Below, piece by piece: positions 53,726 to 64,000 of a stretch of DNA of 64,000 nt. The DNA comes from Rhabditoides inermis. Its lineage: Eukaryota; Nematoda; Chromadorea; Rhabditida; Rhabditidae. Where the stretch lies: positions 1 through 64,000 of the forward strand of contig CAWZYM010000397.1 of the NCBI GenBank assembly GCA_963966185.1. Reading direction: 5' to 3'. A program made the translations under genes and the position numbers. The notes beneath the pieces were generated by a model that saw only the letters and a program-made list of their open reading frames with translations, did no database searches and had not been told where the DNA came from. How positions within the stretch are numbered: the stretch's first letter is position 1; every line of letters begins with the position of its first letter.

Positions 53726-56700
53726 ATGTCTGACGAGGAGTCCGTCTAGTAAGTCGTTTGTGTCATTGCCATGCGCTCCTCTTACCCCTCCGCCCCCTCT
53801 TACCGCCCCACCGCTGCCCCTTCCCCCCGCCCCGGCCCCTCTCTATACTCTGCCTCTTCCTCTGCTCATGGCGCGGGTCTCGGATTGGGTCCGTCGCTCG
53901 GTCTGGGCGCGTCTTCGTTCGGCCAGTCGCTCGGACCCGCAAGTTCGTCCTACTCCCTCGGCGCGTCCTCGATCGGACAGTCCCTCGCACCCTCCTCCTC
54001 TTATGCCCCCGCTGCCTCTTCGTATGCGCAGTCTCTCGGCGCGTCGAGCACCTCCTATGGAGTGTCTCTCGGCGGCTCGTCGTATGTCTCCTCGCCCTAC
54101 GGGTCCGCGCAGTCCGACTCGCGATACGGCAGCCGCACTGCGCCCACCGATCGAAACGACGCCGCGTCGCACGCTGCCCTGCTGGACAGGTATCGGAAGA
54201 AGGATGAGAAGCCGGACGACCCTCGGGCTGGTCCCTCCTACACATCTCAGTTTCTCAAGCAGAGGGCACAGCAGCTGGAGGAGAGTGGCCTCGCGCCCAG
54301 AAAGACGTCCGAGGCGGACTCGCCGCTTGCCCGCTCCTCCTCCTACCTCGCACGAAAGACCTCACTCGCAGACGACCCCTACAAGCCACTCGATCGATAT
54401 GGAGGAGAGGGCGGGCGGAAGACGAGCTTCGACAGCTTCGGGTTGGGCGGCAGCCGCGCCTCGCCAGAGAAGACGCTGGACTACCGCTCGCCGTTCGACA
54501 GGAAGGACGAGCGGCGCTCATCCGGAGTGGAGAAGGAGGAGCCGGGGCAGCAGGACTACATGAGCCGGCTGCTCGCCGCGCACAACAGGGTCGACGAGCT
54601 GCTGCGCTCGAGGGGAATGAGCGGGGAGGATGAGCGCAAGTACCTGCGCGCGTGGGAGGAGATCCCGACGCTGCGGGAAGTGCGCGACGAGGTGCGAGAA
54701 CGATACGTGCCCCGCGTGCGGCACGTGAGCAGCAGCAGCGATAGCGGGCTCAGCACAGACTCGGACCACGACGCCTCCTCCGCCGATGCCTCCGTAGCCC
54801 CGCAAGCAGACGAGGACGACGAGACCGAGAAGGAGAGTCAGGAGGCGACACCGCAGCCCGACGAACCTGTGCAGGAGGAAGAAGAGGAGCTGGAGGAGAC
54901 GACCGACTACTGCGAGGAGCTGTGGAGCGACGAGAGTCTGGCAGAGGAAGTGGTGTACTCACACCCTCTCGTGCTGCGACAGCGAGTCGAGTTCGCGTGT
55001 CGGGCAGCCGGTGAGCGATCGAGACGAGAGCCGACTCCCGAGGTCGCCGTCACCACCAAGCACGATCTGCGCAGGAAGCCGCAGTCACTCCGCACTCAAC
55101 GCACCTTTGCACAGCGCACCGTCTCCGTGCCTCTGACTGTCGCCTTCTCTGCGTCGGCTTCCACCAACATTAAGGCGACCGTATCCAAGCTGTTTGCACA
55201 GAAACCGCAGATAAGACTTGTCGAGAAGGTGCTTCCTGTCGACAACAAGGAGGAGAAGGTGAAGAAGGCGGTGCGCGCGATCGAGCGACCAAAGGAGAAG
55301 CCTGTGAAACAGGAGAAAGTGAACATTCCTACCCAGGAAGAGCAACGCACTGTGCTCGCCAAGCTGCAAGCCAAGAAAGCAGCTCCGGTGAAGAGTGCGG
55401 CCGAAATCTCTATCCAGCACTGCTCGTTCTACCAGGTCAACTCGCCACCCGGCATCAAGGAGCCCAAGCCGGAGAAGCACGTGCGCATCAACCTGCGCCT
55501 CACCGAGCGCGCGCCCAACAAGGCCGGCGCCAACGTCTCCTTGCCCGCACCGCCCAAGGTGGTCTACGCCCGACTCGACGTCATTCCCCGGCTCAAGCCG
55601 AAGCGCGCCCTCTCGCAGGCTATCCCGCACCCGCCGCGAATGCAGGTCGGAAAGCTCGACAGGTCGCGCACCGCCATGCTGCAGCCGCCCGAGGAGCGGA
55701 AGATCAGCCAGCGCGAGATCAAACCGCTCAAAATTCCCGATCACTTCCTACAGACAGGTGCTCAAAAGAAAGAAGATATTGCTCAAGCCAGGAATCTTCT
55801 GCGACGTGCAGCGCCGATGGACAAAAAGCGCCGGCATCCGCCCGAACGAGGGCTTCTGCAGCAACTCGGGGAGAGGCTGCTCGGCTTCGACCGCGCCGTC
55901 GCCCCCAGTGGGCGGGCGCGGCACCAGCCGGCAAAAAATGCTAACCGTCCGCTAGTTCGTGCCGCGACGACTAGTGAGGCGGGGACGGCGGGCGCTGCGA
56001 GGCGCACTCGCAGACCGCCGTCTCCAATCGCGTACAGCGACGTCGACCGCATTCTCATCGAGCAGTTCCGCCGCCGTCTCCACATACCCAAACCCGCCGC
56101 CGTACATAGAATGGGCTCGCCGTGTCGCTCGCTGAAAGTGTTCCTCGAGCGGCGCCGCCTCGCGCGCTCTCCGTCCCCCGCCCCGTTCCTCCTCTCCCGA
56201 CCCTCCCCTGAGCGACACAGTCCGTGTCACACCCCTCGCTGCGCCTCGCCCGCGCCCCCCAAGGTGGTTCGATGCGCGTCGCGCCACCGAGTGACCCACT
56301 CCAAGGTGCACCCGCACCGCATCAACTCGACCACGTGGGGCGTGGTGCTGAAGCCGGCGCACCTCCGCGTTCTGCCCGCCACCAACAGACTCTGCTCCCG
56401 CACGCACGCCAAGAATCCGTGGGTGCCCAAGTGGCGCATGGTAGAGCAGCGGTGAGCTAGTCACGCTATTTTCCCCTTTTACAGCAGACAGAATACTGAT
56501 GATCCTAACGTGCGCTTGTTTCAGTTCCGAGGAGGAAGTCGAGGAGGTCGAGGAGGAGGAGGTTGAGGAGGAGGTAGAAGAGGAGGAGGAGGAAGCCGAG
56601 GAGGAGGAAGCCGAGGAGGAGGAGGAAGAGAAGCCCAAGGAGGAGCCCAAGTGAGTACATACCAATCATACTTACCATACACGAGAGCTCCGCAAAAGTC

Positions 56701-59700
56701 CGGTTGCACTGTAATACACTTGTATCTTGCACACAATTATCGAGAGTGCACCACCCGATCGGGTGAAATCCCGTCCTCTGATAGACGCACCACCATGTGT
56801 TAAAATGTTTCAGGGAGCGCGCACGGTACGTCAAATAGATATCAGCACCCTAATCACACACAAAATGTGATGAACAGGCATACACTACATTCCGCATGAC
56901 TCACATTACCTAAACACCGCCACTAAATCGCACCAGCTCAGCCCAGCAACATAGACGTGCACCTGCTGCCACACTAACCCCATAATCGGGAACAGGAGGG
57001 CCGCTAAATGTACATTCGCTAAACGTAGTTGCTTGAACTTCTGCATGGCTGTTAGTGACAGTTATTGTTGCAGGGTCGCCATGAAGACCGTCGATGACGA
57101 CAACCTCACCGAGGCCGAGAAGGCCATGCAGGTACAGCAACGAGTGATCGGCAAGCCATGTTGTTCTGTTTTCAGGCCGCCAAGAAGCGTTCGGACGACG
57201 AGGCGCAGGCGAAGCTGATGGACTACGAGGAGCGCCGCCGCAACGAGAGGGAGAAGGAGGAGGAGGAGCTGCGCAAGCTGAAGGAGAAGCAGGAGAAGCG
57301 CCGTCAGGAGCGCGAGGAGGAGGAGCGCGAGCAGGCGCAGCGCCGCATCGCCGAGGAGGAGCGCCGCAAGCTCGAGGAGGTACGTAGCCCTTCCTCCCCT
57401 CACCTTGTTATCGCAAGTGCTGGCCCAATAATAACCGATAATCCTCGACATCTTTTAGGGTAAGCAGACCACCCCACACACACTCAAATCCCCTTTTTCG
57501 AGTAATGGGAAATTAGGATAGCGATATGCGAGATCCGAAAACAGTTTTATCCGACCCCATATTTGTGTAAATGGATAAGGCAATCCCGGAGCAACAATAT
57601 ACTGTTTTCGCTTATGAGATTCTATCGGTTAATGCAACAATCCGCTACTTTGGAGACATAAAGACGCTCTCTTCCGTAGACTGCGTGCCAGTGTAAACAG
57701 TTGCTGCAGCAGAATCACTGCACGAGTGCCGGATGTACCGTGTTGTTATGGTGTGTTTGCAGGAGGAGCGCAAGGCTCGCCAGGAGGCCGCCAACAAGAA
57801 GCGCGAGGAGGAGAAGAACAAGCGCGCCGCCCTGATGGGAGGAGGATTCGCCCAGGGACAGGGTGAGCGAAACATCGCATTACACAACACATTTGCGCAC
57901 ATGCTAATAAATCATAATTTGTTATAATGTCACAATATGCTAAGAAATCGCTCATGCAACAGAGTGACAAACAACGTTTCAGGTGGCCGCAACTTTGTGA
58001 TTCCTGAGAAGAAGAACGACGCGGGAGACAAGTTTGGCAACATCGTGCAGGCCAAGCAGGAGATGGGCATGACCAAGGAACAGCAGGAGGAGGCCAAGAA
58101 GGTGGGCGAGGAGACAGAGACATGACCGTAGGGGCTTGCAGAAGGTGCAGCTGCGCATTCGCCGCCGCCGCTCGGCGATTGGTGGGAGAAGATGTGGTGT
58201 GACCGTTCGTGTGTAGTGTAGCGTGGCTTCCTTGTCCGTCCCGGTGCATTTCGATCATTTCTCACATCATGCTTGCCGTTTCAGAACTTCCTCGCGACGA
58301 TCTCGAAGGGCCTCGAGATGGGCAGCATGTCGGACGCGGAGAAGAAGGCCAAGATCAAGGAGCTGCACCAGCGCATCTGCCGCCTCGAGATGGACAAGTA
58401 CGACCTGGAGAAGCGCCACGAGCGTCAGACGTACGACGTGAGTATCGCTCTTTTTTCGCTACTTTCTATATAGAGTGCGCCCCTGTGCAAAAGTGCACGT
58501 GTGGCAAATTGGTTTGTGGGTAATCGGCTTGTGACGATAAGAGTGCGCAATCCGTGACGCGTTTATTCCCGCCAAGTGGACTCGCGCCCTTTTTAGCCCC
58601 GCAGACACGTTACAAATCGTGTTTACGCGGAGCCACTCAAGTCAACCCATGTCTTGGTCGACGCACCGTTTCCGGACTCCAACACCGTCTTGCAAAAAAC
58701 ACATTTATGTATATTGCAAGACCGTTTTCGCGGAAATCGCTCCACTGCTGCAAAGCCATGCGTATCCCTATATCCCAAGCCACAGAAGAACAGAGGCGTA
58801 GCAAACGGATCAGCCAGGTTTTAGGCGCTCTCGCGTGTGAGTGCAGCATACACCACACTATAACCCCTATAATTGGGCTAATCCCCACTGGTCATAAGTA
58901 TTTCTAGTGATAAGCGGACAATGCCTCTCTCTCATAAGCTGATTTCGTTAGTGAGAATAACAAAGCACATAGTCCGGATAGAGAAGTGAGAGAGCGGAGG
59001 CAGCGGCGAGTCGCGCCAACACAGATACATACATCAGTGAACCGACACACACTGTTTCAGCTGAAAGAGCTGAACGAGAGGCAGCGTCAGGTGGCGCGCA
59101 ACGCGGCTGGCAAGAAGGGCGTGGAGCCCGGAGAGGAGAACTCCCGCTACCCCGTGAGTACGCACTGCACACACACACCCTTCCCCTCACTCCTCCCGCA
59201 TGATCTTCTACCCTGTCACCTCCTTCTCCTTTCAGCCGCACCCGTAACCAAACCTAAGAAGCGACCGCTTCACACCAACATCTTCTAACAATGTGGGGCA
59301 CCGGAAAATTGGAAATATATGAAATGAAAATGAGTGTGATTGCAGCCGAAGAAGTGCATCTCCTCCAAGTACGATCGCCAGATCGACAGAAGGAATTTCA
59401 AGGAGCGCCGCTCCATGTTCGAGAACGTAAGTCTAGGATGTGGTATAGACGTGGTGAACGTGTCGTCGTCCTGTCGTTGTCCCGCGTGTGTGTGGTGTGC
59501 AGTGCGTGTGTTGCAGAAGAACGCCTACCCCTGCTTCCCCAACGTCCCGCCCCCGCCCGCCCTCTACGAGAAGATCATCAAGGCGAACGAGGGCGACGAG
59601 GGAGAGGGCGTCGCGGAGGAGGTCAGTCACATTTCTATCTCTCTCTCTCTCTCTCCCCTCTCTCTCTCTCTCTCCCCTCTCTCTCTCCCCTCATCACTCT

Positions 59701-59719
59701 CTTTCAGGAGTACGAGTGA
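53726..59719 (+). CDS. Troponin T (tropomyosin-binding subunit)
   Basis: About 385 residues in 12 coding exons. Troponin T anchors the troponin complex to tropomyosin on thin filaments. Exon 1 (53726-53748) encodes MSDEESV and two bases of Tyr. Exon 2 (from 56525) encodes a long poly-Glu N-terminal region. A 12-nt microexon (56814-56825) follows. Then come [16 protein letters not shown], the charged coiled-coil exon [20 protein letters not shown] (57176-57379), [89 protein letters not shown] and [20 protein letters not shown]. The end is acidic ([14 protein letters not shown]), stop TGA at 59717-59719. These are standard troponin T landmarks. The nearest C. elegans relatives are the mup-2/tnt genes. 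Intron 1 (53749-56524) contains the 894-codon ORF described separately. Confidence 0.93.
53771..56455 (+). CDS. 894-codon ORF in troponin T intron 1: candidate giant alternative exon or nested gene
   Basis: One uninterrupted frame of 894 codons, same strand as troponin T. The product has no domain I recognise. The N-terminal part is low-complexity Ser/Ala/Gly/Tyr ([20 protein letters not shown]). The middle is charged ([55 protein letters not shown]), and an acidic stretch follows ([15 protein letters not shown]). The C-terminal third is basic and Pro-rich ([40 protein letters not shown]). The last codons read GAG CAG CGG TGA; CAGCG|GTGAGC (donor at 56452) would join in phase 2 to the next troponin T exon (56525), removing the stop. 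An AAG acceptor at 53941-53943 would join exon 1 in frame. A large, N-terminally extended troponin T isoform is therefore possible. A separate single-exon gene is the alternative. Confidence 0.6.
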   Translation: MRSSYPSAPSYRPTAAPSPRPGPSLYSASSSAHGAGLGLGPSLGLGASSFGQSLGPASSSYSLGASSIGQSLAPSSSYAPAASSYAQSLGASSTSYGVSLGGSSYVSSPYGSAQSDSRYGSRTAPTDRNDAASHAALLDRYRKKDEKPDDPRAGPSYTSQFLKQRAQQLEESGLAPRKTSEADSPLARSSSYLARKTSLADDPYKPLDRYGGEGGRKTSFDSFGLGGSRASPEKTLDYRSPFDRKDERRSSGVEKEEPGQQDYMSRLLAAHNRVDELLRSRGMSGEDERKYLRAWEEIPTLREVRDEVRERYVPRVRHVSSSSDSGLSTDSDHDASSADASVAPQADEDDETEKESQEATPQPDEPVQEEEEELEETTDYCEELWSDESLAEEVVYSHPLVLRQRVEFACRAAGERSRREPTPEVAVTTKHDLRRKPQSLRTQRTFAQRTVSVPLTVAFSASASTNIKATVSKLFAQKPQIRLVEKVLPVDNKEEKVKKAVRAIERPKEKPVKQEKVNIPTQEEQRTVLAKLQAKKAAPVKSAAEISIQHCSFYQVNSPPGIKEPKPEKHVRINLRLTERAPNKAGANVSLPAPPKVVYARLDVIPRLKPKRALSQAIPHPPRMQVGKLDRSRTAMLQPPEERKISQREIKPLKIPDHFLQTGAQKKEDIAQARNLLRRAAPMDKKRRHPPERGLLQQLGERLLGFDRAVAPSGRARHQPAKNANRPLVRAATTSEAGTAGAARRTRRPPSPIAYSDVDRILIEQFRRRLHIPKPAAVHRMGSPCRSLKVFLERRRLARSPSPAPFLLSRPSPERHSPCHTPRCASPAPPKVVRCASRHRVTHSKVHPHRINSTTWGVVLKPAHLRVLPATNRLCSRTHAKNPWVPKWRMVEQR
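56814..56825 (+). other. 12-nt troponin T microexon
   Basis: GGAGCGCGCACG, preceded by TTTCAG and followed by GTACGT. It joins exon 2 (ends phase 2) to the next exon at about 57076 in frame, adding four residues. Because the length is a multiple of three it can be skipped without frameshift. Confidence 0.7.
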
Positions 59720-62456
59720 TCCTCGTTGGTCACGCTCCCTTCCGCGCGCTGCCTGCTCATGTGCAATCGGTCGACGTCATTCACTTATTCATATGTGTGT
59801 TTCTCTCTCACCCCCCAAATTATATGTTTAATGTCGTTTGCAGTCATCACTCACTCCAACCCACATGTCTAGTACACCCCGTTACCGTCAGAAACTGTAT
59901 ATGCCTATATAAGTCCGTGCGTATAAATTCGCTGCAGTGTCTGTTGTGTGTGTGTGTGTGTGTGTGTGAAGTGTTTCATGTGTTGGTGGTGTCCGGATGG
60001 GTGAAGCGGGGAGTGTGGGTGGAAGAAATGTCGAGGACCGCGAGCGCTCGCGGATTTCGAGAGATTTGATGCGCGAGACGCGCGCAGATCTCACTCTGTT
60101 TGCTCTCGCCAATGTGTACTCACTGTGTGGATTTTCGAGAGTCTCCACCAGGCAGCTTTCCCCTTGTCGAGGGATCGACTTTTGCCTCTATTATATATCT
60201 GTTTTCCGGAAATTGCCCCAGCTTACAAGTCCGTCACACCGCTCATCGCATAGCGATTTCCATGTGCGGATTTGGCTTAGCGCAAATGAAGGGTGCATAA
60301 AGTGTCCAAAGTCTGTGTAAACGGGGTGTACGCTTCTAGAGATTGCGTGGGCATCTCTGGCTATTCCAGGGCAGATGATTATCCCAGGATGACTGGATGG
60401 TCGTTGATTTGGCTTACGTAGACAGAGACACGTGGCTCGGGAAATGAACGGGGGAAATTGCGGTGAGAAGGACACACGCCTAGCAGACGCTAAAAGAGAC
60501 ATCATCGCGGAAATGCCACTTTGTGGAGAAAACCCCGTAACGAAAATACGATAATTCGATGTTATCATGAAAATAAGGAAATATAAAGGCATATGGCCGG
60601 CACCAATGCGATTAATGATTGGCAATATGTTGGTGCTGCAGCCTGAGAGAAACCTTTTAGTATGGAACACAAAACTAGTTGTTTTGATAATTGATTTCAA
60701 AAATTCAATTTGAGGTATTTGCCAGATTCTGCTTGTTTTCAGCCGTCATGCCACTGTCTTCGTAGCGCAATCGCGGCGCGCTGCGGAGAGATGAAAAGGA
60801 CAGATGACAGAACATGGCGGGAGGCGATTAGCGTCGGATTACTCAACGGTACTCACAATCGCCCCCTATTGCATTACACTTGCCAAGTTCGGCTAATTCA
60901 TATGTCATTATTCTCATATTATATAACTTATAGTGTTAAGCATGCATTACTCTCTCGCTTTCTCGTTCTCCGGCCTTGCTCCCAGCGAACCGTATAGTGT
61001 CCGAGAGTGAAGGAATCACCTGTAGGTAACCCTGTAACAGGCAATCGAGCAATCTACGTACGTGCAAGGCGAGTGAATTATCTAGAAACACGCTCCAGTT
61101 CCTAGTTGATCTCGCATAGAAAATTTTATTGTCATCAGGTTTTTTGCCGGCTCGGTAATCGCATCACCATTGAGAGAGTGTCTGCGTTGGCGCGTGCCCT
61201 CTCTCTCTCGCTCCCGTTTTTGGCTCGGCGCCCCGAAATAGACGGCACACACTTTCAGAACGCCTAGTTCATATTGCAGCGGGCGGTGATGGGTGAGGGG
61301 GAGCCGCACTTCAATCGGATATGGCAATGTGTGCTAGACCATGCACACTTACCTCTGGCGAGAGAGGAGTGAATTAATTCGTGTAGCATATCTATACATA
61401 CATATATATACTATTAAGGCAACTCGCGGACTGCCTGCGACGAGATCCGACTTTCATACCCTCTCTTCGCTTCTGATTTTGTGAGTCCTTCTACTACGGA
61501 GATACAGACCGAACGGAACTGACATGAAACACAGGCACCATTACACATACCCCTCTAGTTAGAAAACGATAATCGAACTAGACAGCCTTGTTCAACGATA
61601 GCGTGTTGAAATCAAAGACGAGTGGAGGGTGTATTAAAAATGCATTGTATATCGCTTTTAGCGATATTATAACATATATAAAGTGCACTTTCCCATTTTT
61701 GTAATTTTTGTAATGAAAATTCTAAAATTATTTGTAATGCCCTGAAAATTGCTATCATGTTGTTATGGTAACTTGACTATAAGTGATTGCAGATGACTTC
61801 TTTGTTCTGATGCTCTCCAATTCGAATTCGAATCGTCCACGGTCCCCGTCGCGTCACTCGTGTGTTTAGAGTCGACCCCTCCCTAGTTTCCTCCTGCCAC
61901 ATTTTAAGTTATTGCCATCATTTTTCGAATTGCGAACGTGTCGTGTCGTGTTTTCTCGTGATTGCCCCCCTACCCCAGTGAACCACCAGAACAGTTTACA
62001 CAATAATATTTTTATTTTACGCAATAATATTATTATTATCTTTTTGTACACAGATATTGTTTTGGTATTCAGCATCTTTTGAATAAATCGCATAAATATA
62101 TATTATAATATGTCATTAAATGAGATCAACAGGACAGATCGCGGAGTGGGGGGAATAAACAAACATAAATAACAAATGCATGTGGGGAGAGAGAGTCAGG
62201 ATATGACAATAGGGAAGCAGCACGATTCGCATTGGAACAATTCGATAAATACCGCACAATGATAAGGAGCTATTGGGTACATGGTGGGACATTTAGATAT
62301 TTGGATAGAGAGAGCGCGGACACCGTCATGCAAAGGACCCGGATACGTGTGTTTGTGTGTGTTTGTGTGTGTGTAAATGTGCGGGAGTGACGCTACGAGC
62401 TACGCTAGCTGTGACTAGAACACTATGGCGGAGAGAGTGGGAGGCGGACGCGCGGC
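59720..62456. other. 2.7-kb convergent intergenic region
   Basis: Between the stop codons of troponin T (plus) and the ZIG-like gene (minus). It includes a (GT)n run at about 59944-59968, AT-rich stretches at 61640-61760 and 62000-62105, and no ORF with splice, domain or signal-peptide support. Probably 3' UTRs and spacer. Confidence 0.45.
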
Positions 62457-63628
62457 TCACGGCTTGGACGCGCTCGGCTTGGTGGGGTAGAAGAACGACT
62501 CCCGCCGGTCCTCTCCGAACTCGTTCGACACCACGCAAGTGTACGTGCCCATGTGCGACCACGACGAACTCAAGATGAGCAAATCACCGTTCGGGAACAC
62601 CTGCAAGAGTGGGGATGAGAGACTATACAGGTAAGACATTCCTCGGCTAATCACCTCGTATCCGGGCTGGTCGTTGAGCTTCTGTCGCTCCTCGTCGTAC
62701 CAGACGACCTGTCCGCCGGTGTGTCGGCAGAAGAGCTGCACCGCGTTGCCAATGTTCTCGAAACGCGAATCGCTCCACTGCACGATGCGCGGCGCCACTT
62801 CAGACACCGCGGCAGCGCACTTCTTGCTCGACTTGCCTACTGAAAAGGGTTGGTCAGACACTGTCTTCTCTGTTCAGCTCCACTCACCGACAGTGACCTT
62901 GGCGCTCTTGGTCTCGCTCTTGTGTCCGTTGCCGGCGCTGCACGCGTACACTCCCCTGTGCTTCTTCTCCGCGCACGGAATCACCAGCCGGCTCGACGTG
63001 ATCGCGTTCTCGATGGTCACCTTGCCGATGTTGCGCAGCTTCTCGTAGATGTTGTTGCCGCCGTCGAGCACGATCGGCTTGCCGTTGAACGTCCTGAAAT
63101 CAGTCGAGAGTGAGCGCCGCGCCGTCGGATGAGATTTCACACACGCAAAGTGCACACGTGCTATGCCCCTTCTCTCTCGCCTAGTGCGTACATCCGCTAG
63201 CCTGCCTATTTGGAGATTGGAAGAGTGCCACTCTCTCTCTCTCTCCCTCTCTCTCTCCCTCTCCTCTCACCAGGTGAATGTGGGTGGGGGAATGGCGACT
63301 GCCTCGCAGCGCAGCTCGATCGAGTCTCCTGTCCGCACCGTCACGTCCTCCATGTTGTGCTCGTTGATGCGCAGCTTGACCGGCTCTTGCAGTTGAACTG
63401 CAACACGAACAGTTACATCACAAGTACAGCAAGTAGTGAGCACAAGACAAAAAGACACACAAAAGTAGTACCTTTATCCAGCTCGGCGTTGAGACTTTGT
63501 ATGGACTCGAGAGGAGAGGGAATCTGTAAATTGCGGGGTTGAGTGAATGAACAGGAGGGACGGGTTGGTGAACACACCTGGCGGGCAGAAGCCGCGACGG
63601 CTAGTGTGAATAGCAGAAGACAGAGCAT
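62457..63628 (-). CDS. Secreted two-immunoglobulin-domain protein, ZIG family
   Basis: About 250 residues in six exons, the usual size of ZIG-2/3/4-type proteins, which are secreted and help maintain axon position in C. elegans. The start at 63626-63628 gives a signal peptide (MLCLLLFTLAVAASARQ). Ig domain 1 runs from about VTVRTGDSIELRCEAVAIPP through GKVTIENAITSSRLVIPCAE to HRGVYACSAGNG, which has the canonical D/GxYxC motif. Ig domain 2 has FENIGNAVQLFCRHTGGQVV WY... with its core Cys-Trp, then VFPNGDLLILSSSWSHMGTY and TCVVSNEFGEDRRESFFYP. The end is TKPSASKP, stop TGA at 62457-62459. An extra Cys in KSSKKCAAAV lies between domains. Which zig gene it corresponds to cannot be decided by eye. 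Confidence 0.88.
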
Positions 63629-64000
63629 CTTTCGAATCTCTATGTGAGTGAGTGTGGTTCGTGTCAGCGTGTGTCCGCCTATATACCGCCGAGGGGCGGG
63701 GCGGCTACAGTATGTCAGTATGTCTCTCTCTCTCTCGCTGAGGTCAGGATTGCAAAGGCGGCTACCGCCCCTCGGGCTCCTCCCCCTATAGACACGTCCC
63801 CGAGGGGCACACCCGATACCCGGGGGACACTCGCTGTCAATAACAACAAACCGATCAACAATATCAACTGGCAGCTGTTGTTTTGCGGGCGCTGGCGCGG
63901 TGCCAGGCGGGGCGTAGGGCAGGAAAGGGAATGGCGCGCGCGGCTGGCGATTGGCGCGCTGCCAACGCTTGCCGCGGTGAGTGCGCGACGGTGTGACGTC
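63629..64000. promoter_or_regulatory. Upstream region of the ZIG-like gene
   Basis: GC-rich 370 bp with several short CCCCTCGGG/CCCGAGGGG-type palindromic segments (about 63690-63830). It presumably holds the promoter. No coding sequence supported. Confidence 0.4.

Noticed and set aside
55085..55744. 219-codon minus-strand ORF opposite the giant troponin T ORF
   Set aside because: Antisense shadow of a GC-rich coding frame; no start context, signal or domain.

Overview
The window looks like nuclear DNA from a free-living or parasitic rhabditid-type nematode, possibly a diplogastrid (genus not determinable from sequence alone). The evidence is many short exons with 40-60 bp introns, polypyrimidine-CAG acceptors placed just upstream of start codons (typical of trans-spliced nematode genes), no bacterial features, and a gene set with nematode counterparts: MBR-1, an EGL-17-type FGF, ZIG-type Ig proteins and a TWK-type channel. 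All gene models below were spliced by eye, checking reading frame and phase across every junction I could resolve.

Layout. 1-3249 (minus): two tandem secreted paralogues of a family I do not recognise; the left one runs off the window. 3740-6805 (minus): GPR180/TMEM145-type seven-helix protein with a tRNA-derived SINE in an intron. 7350-9431 (plus): short protein made almost only of an eIF4G-type MIF4G domain. 9878-13292 (minus): heparan sulfate 3-O-sulfotransferase. 13.3-17.7 kb: non-coding. 17.7-23.1 kb: mobile-element block (MITE-like foldback, tRNA-like remnant, TTAGGAAATGT repeats, a 2.36-kb palindromic element). 23219-24636 (plus): secreted protein with one chitin-binding-like domain. 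25016-26909 (plus): ARL4-like GTPase. 27623-31339 (plus): unrecognised gene with a duplicated exon around a second TTAGGAAATGT repeat copy.

31637-35580 (minus): MBR-1/E93-type transcription factor with two pipsqueak helix-turn-helix motifs and a CtBP-binding motif. 38462-41511 (minus): carboxylesterase with an intact triad. 42457-44200 (plus): FGF ligand. 44551-50288 (minus): two-pore K+ channel-like protein with altered selectivity filters, carrying a 3.4-kb hAT-type non-autonomous element in its first long intron. 50592-51881 (minus): ARL3. 53726-59719 (plus): troponin T, with an 894-codon ORF inside its first intron that ends at an in-phase splice donor. 62457-63628 (minus): secreted two-Ig-domain ZIG-like protein.

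The genes are not an operon or pathway. They are neighbouring independent loci, with several involved in neuromuscular and developmental functions (FGF, HS sulfotransferase, MBR-1, ZIG, K2P, troponin T). The most unusual observations are the large ORF in the troponin T locus, the K2P-like protein lacking GYG-type filters at both pore loops, and several mobile elements whose termini and target-site duplications can be read directly.
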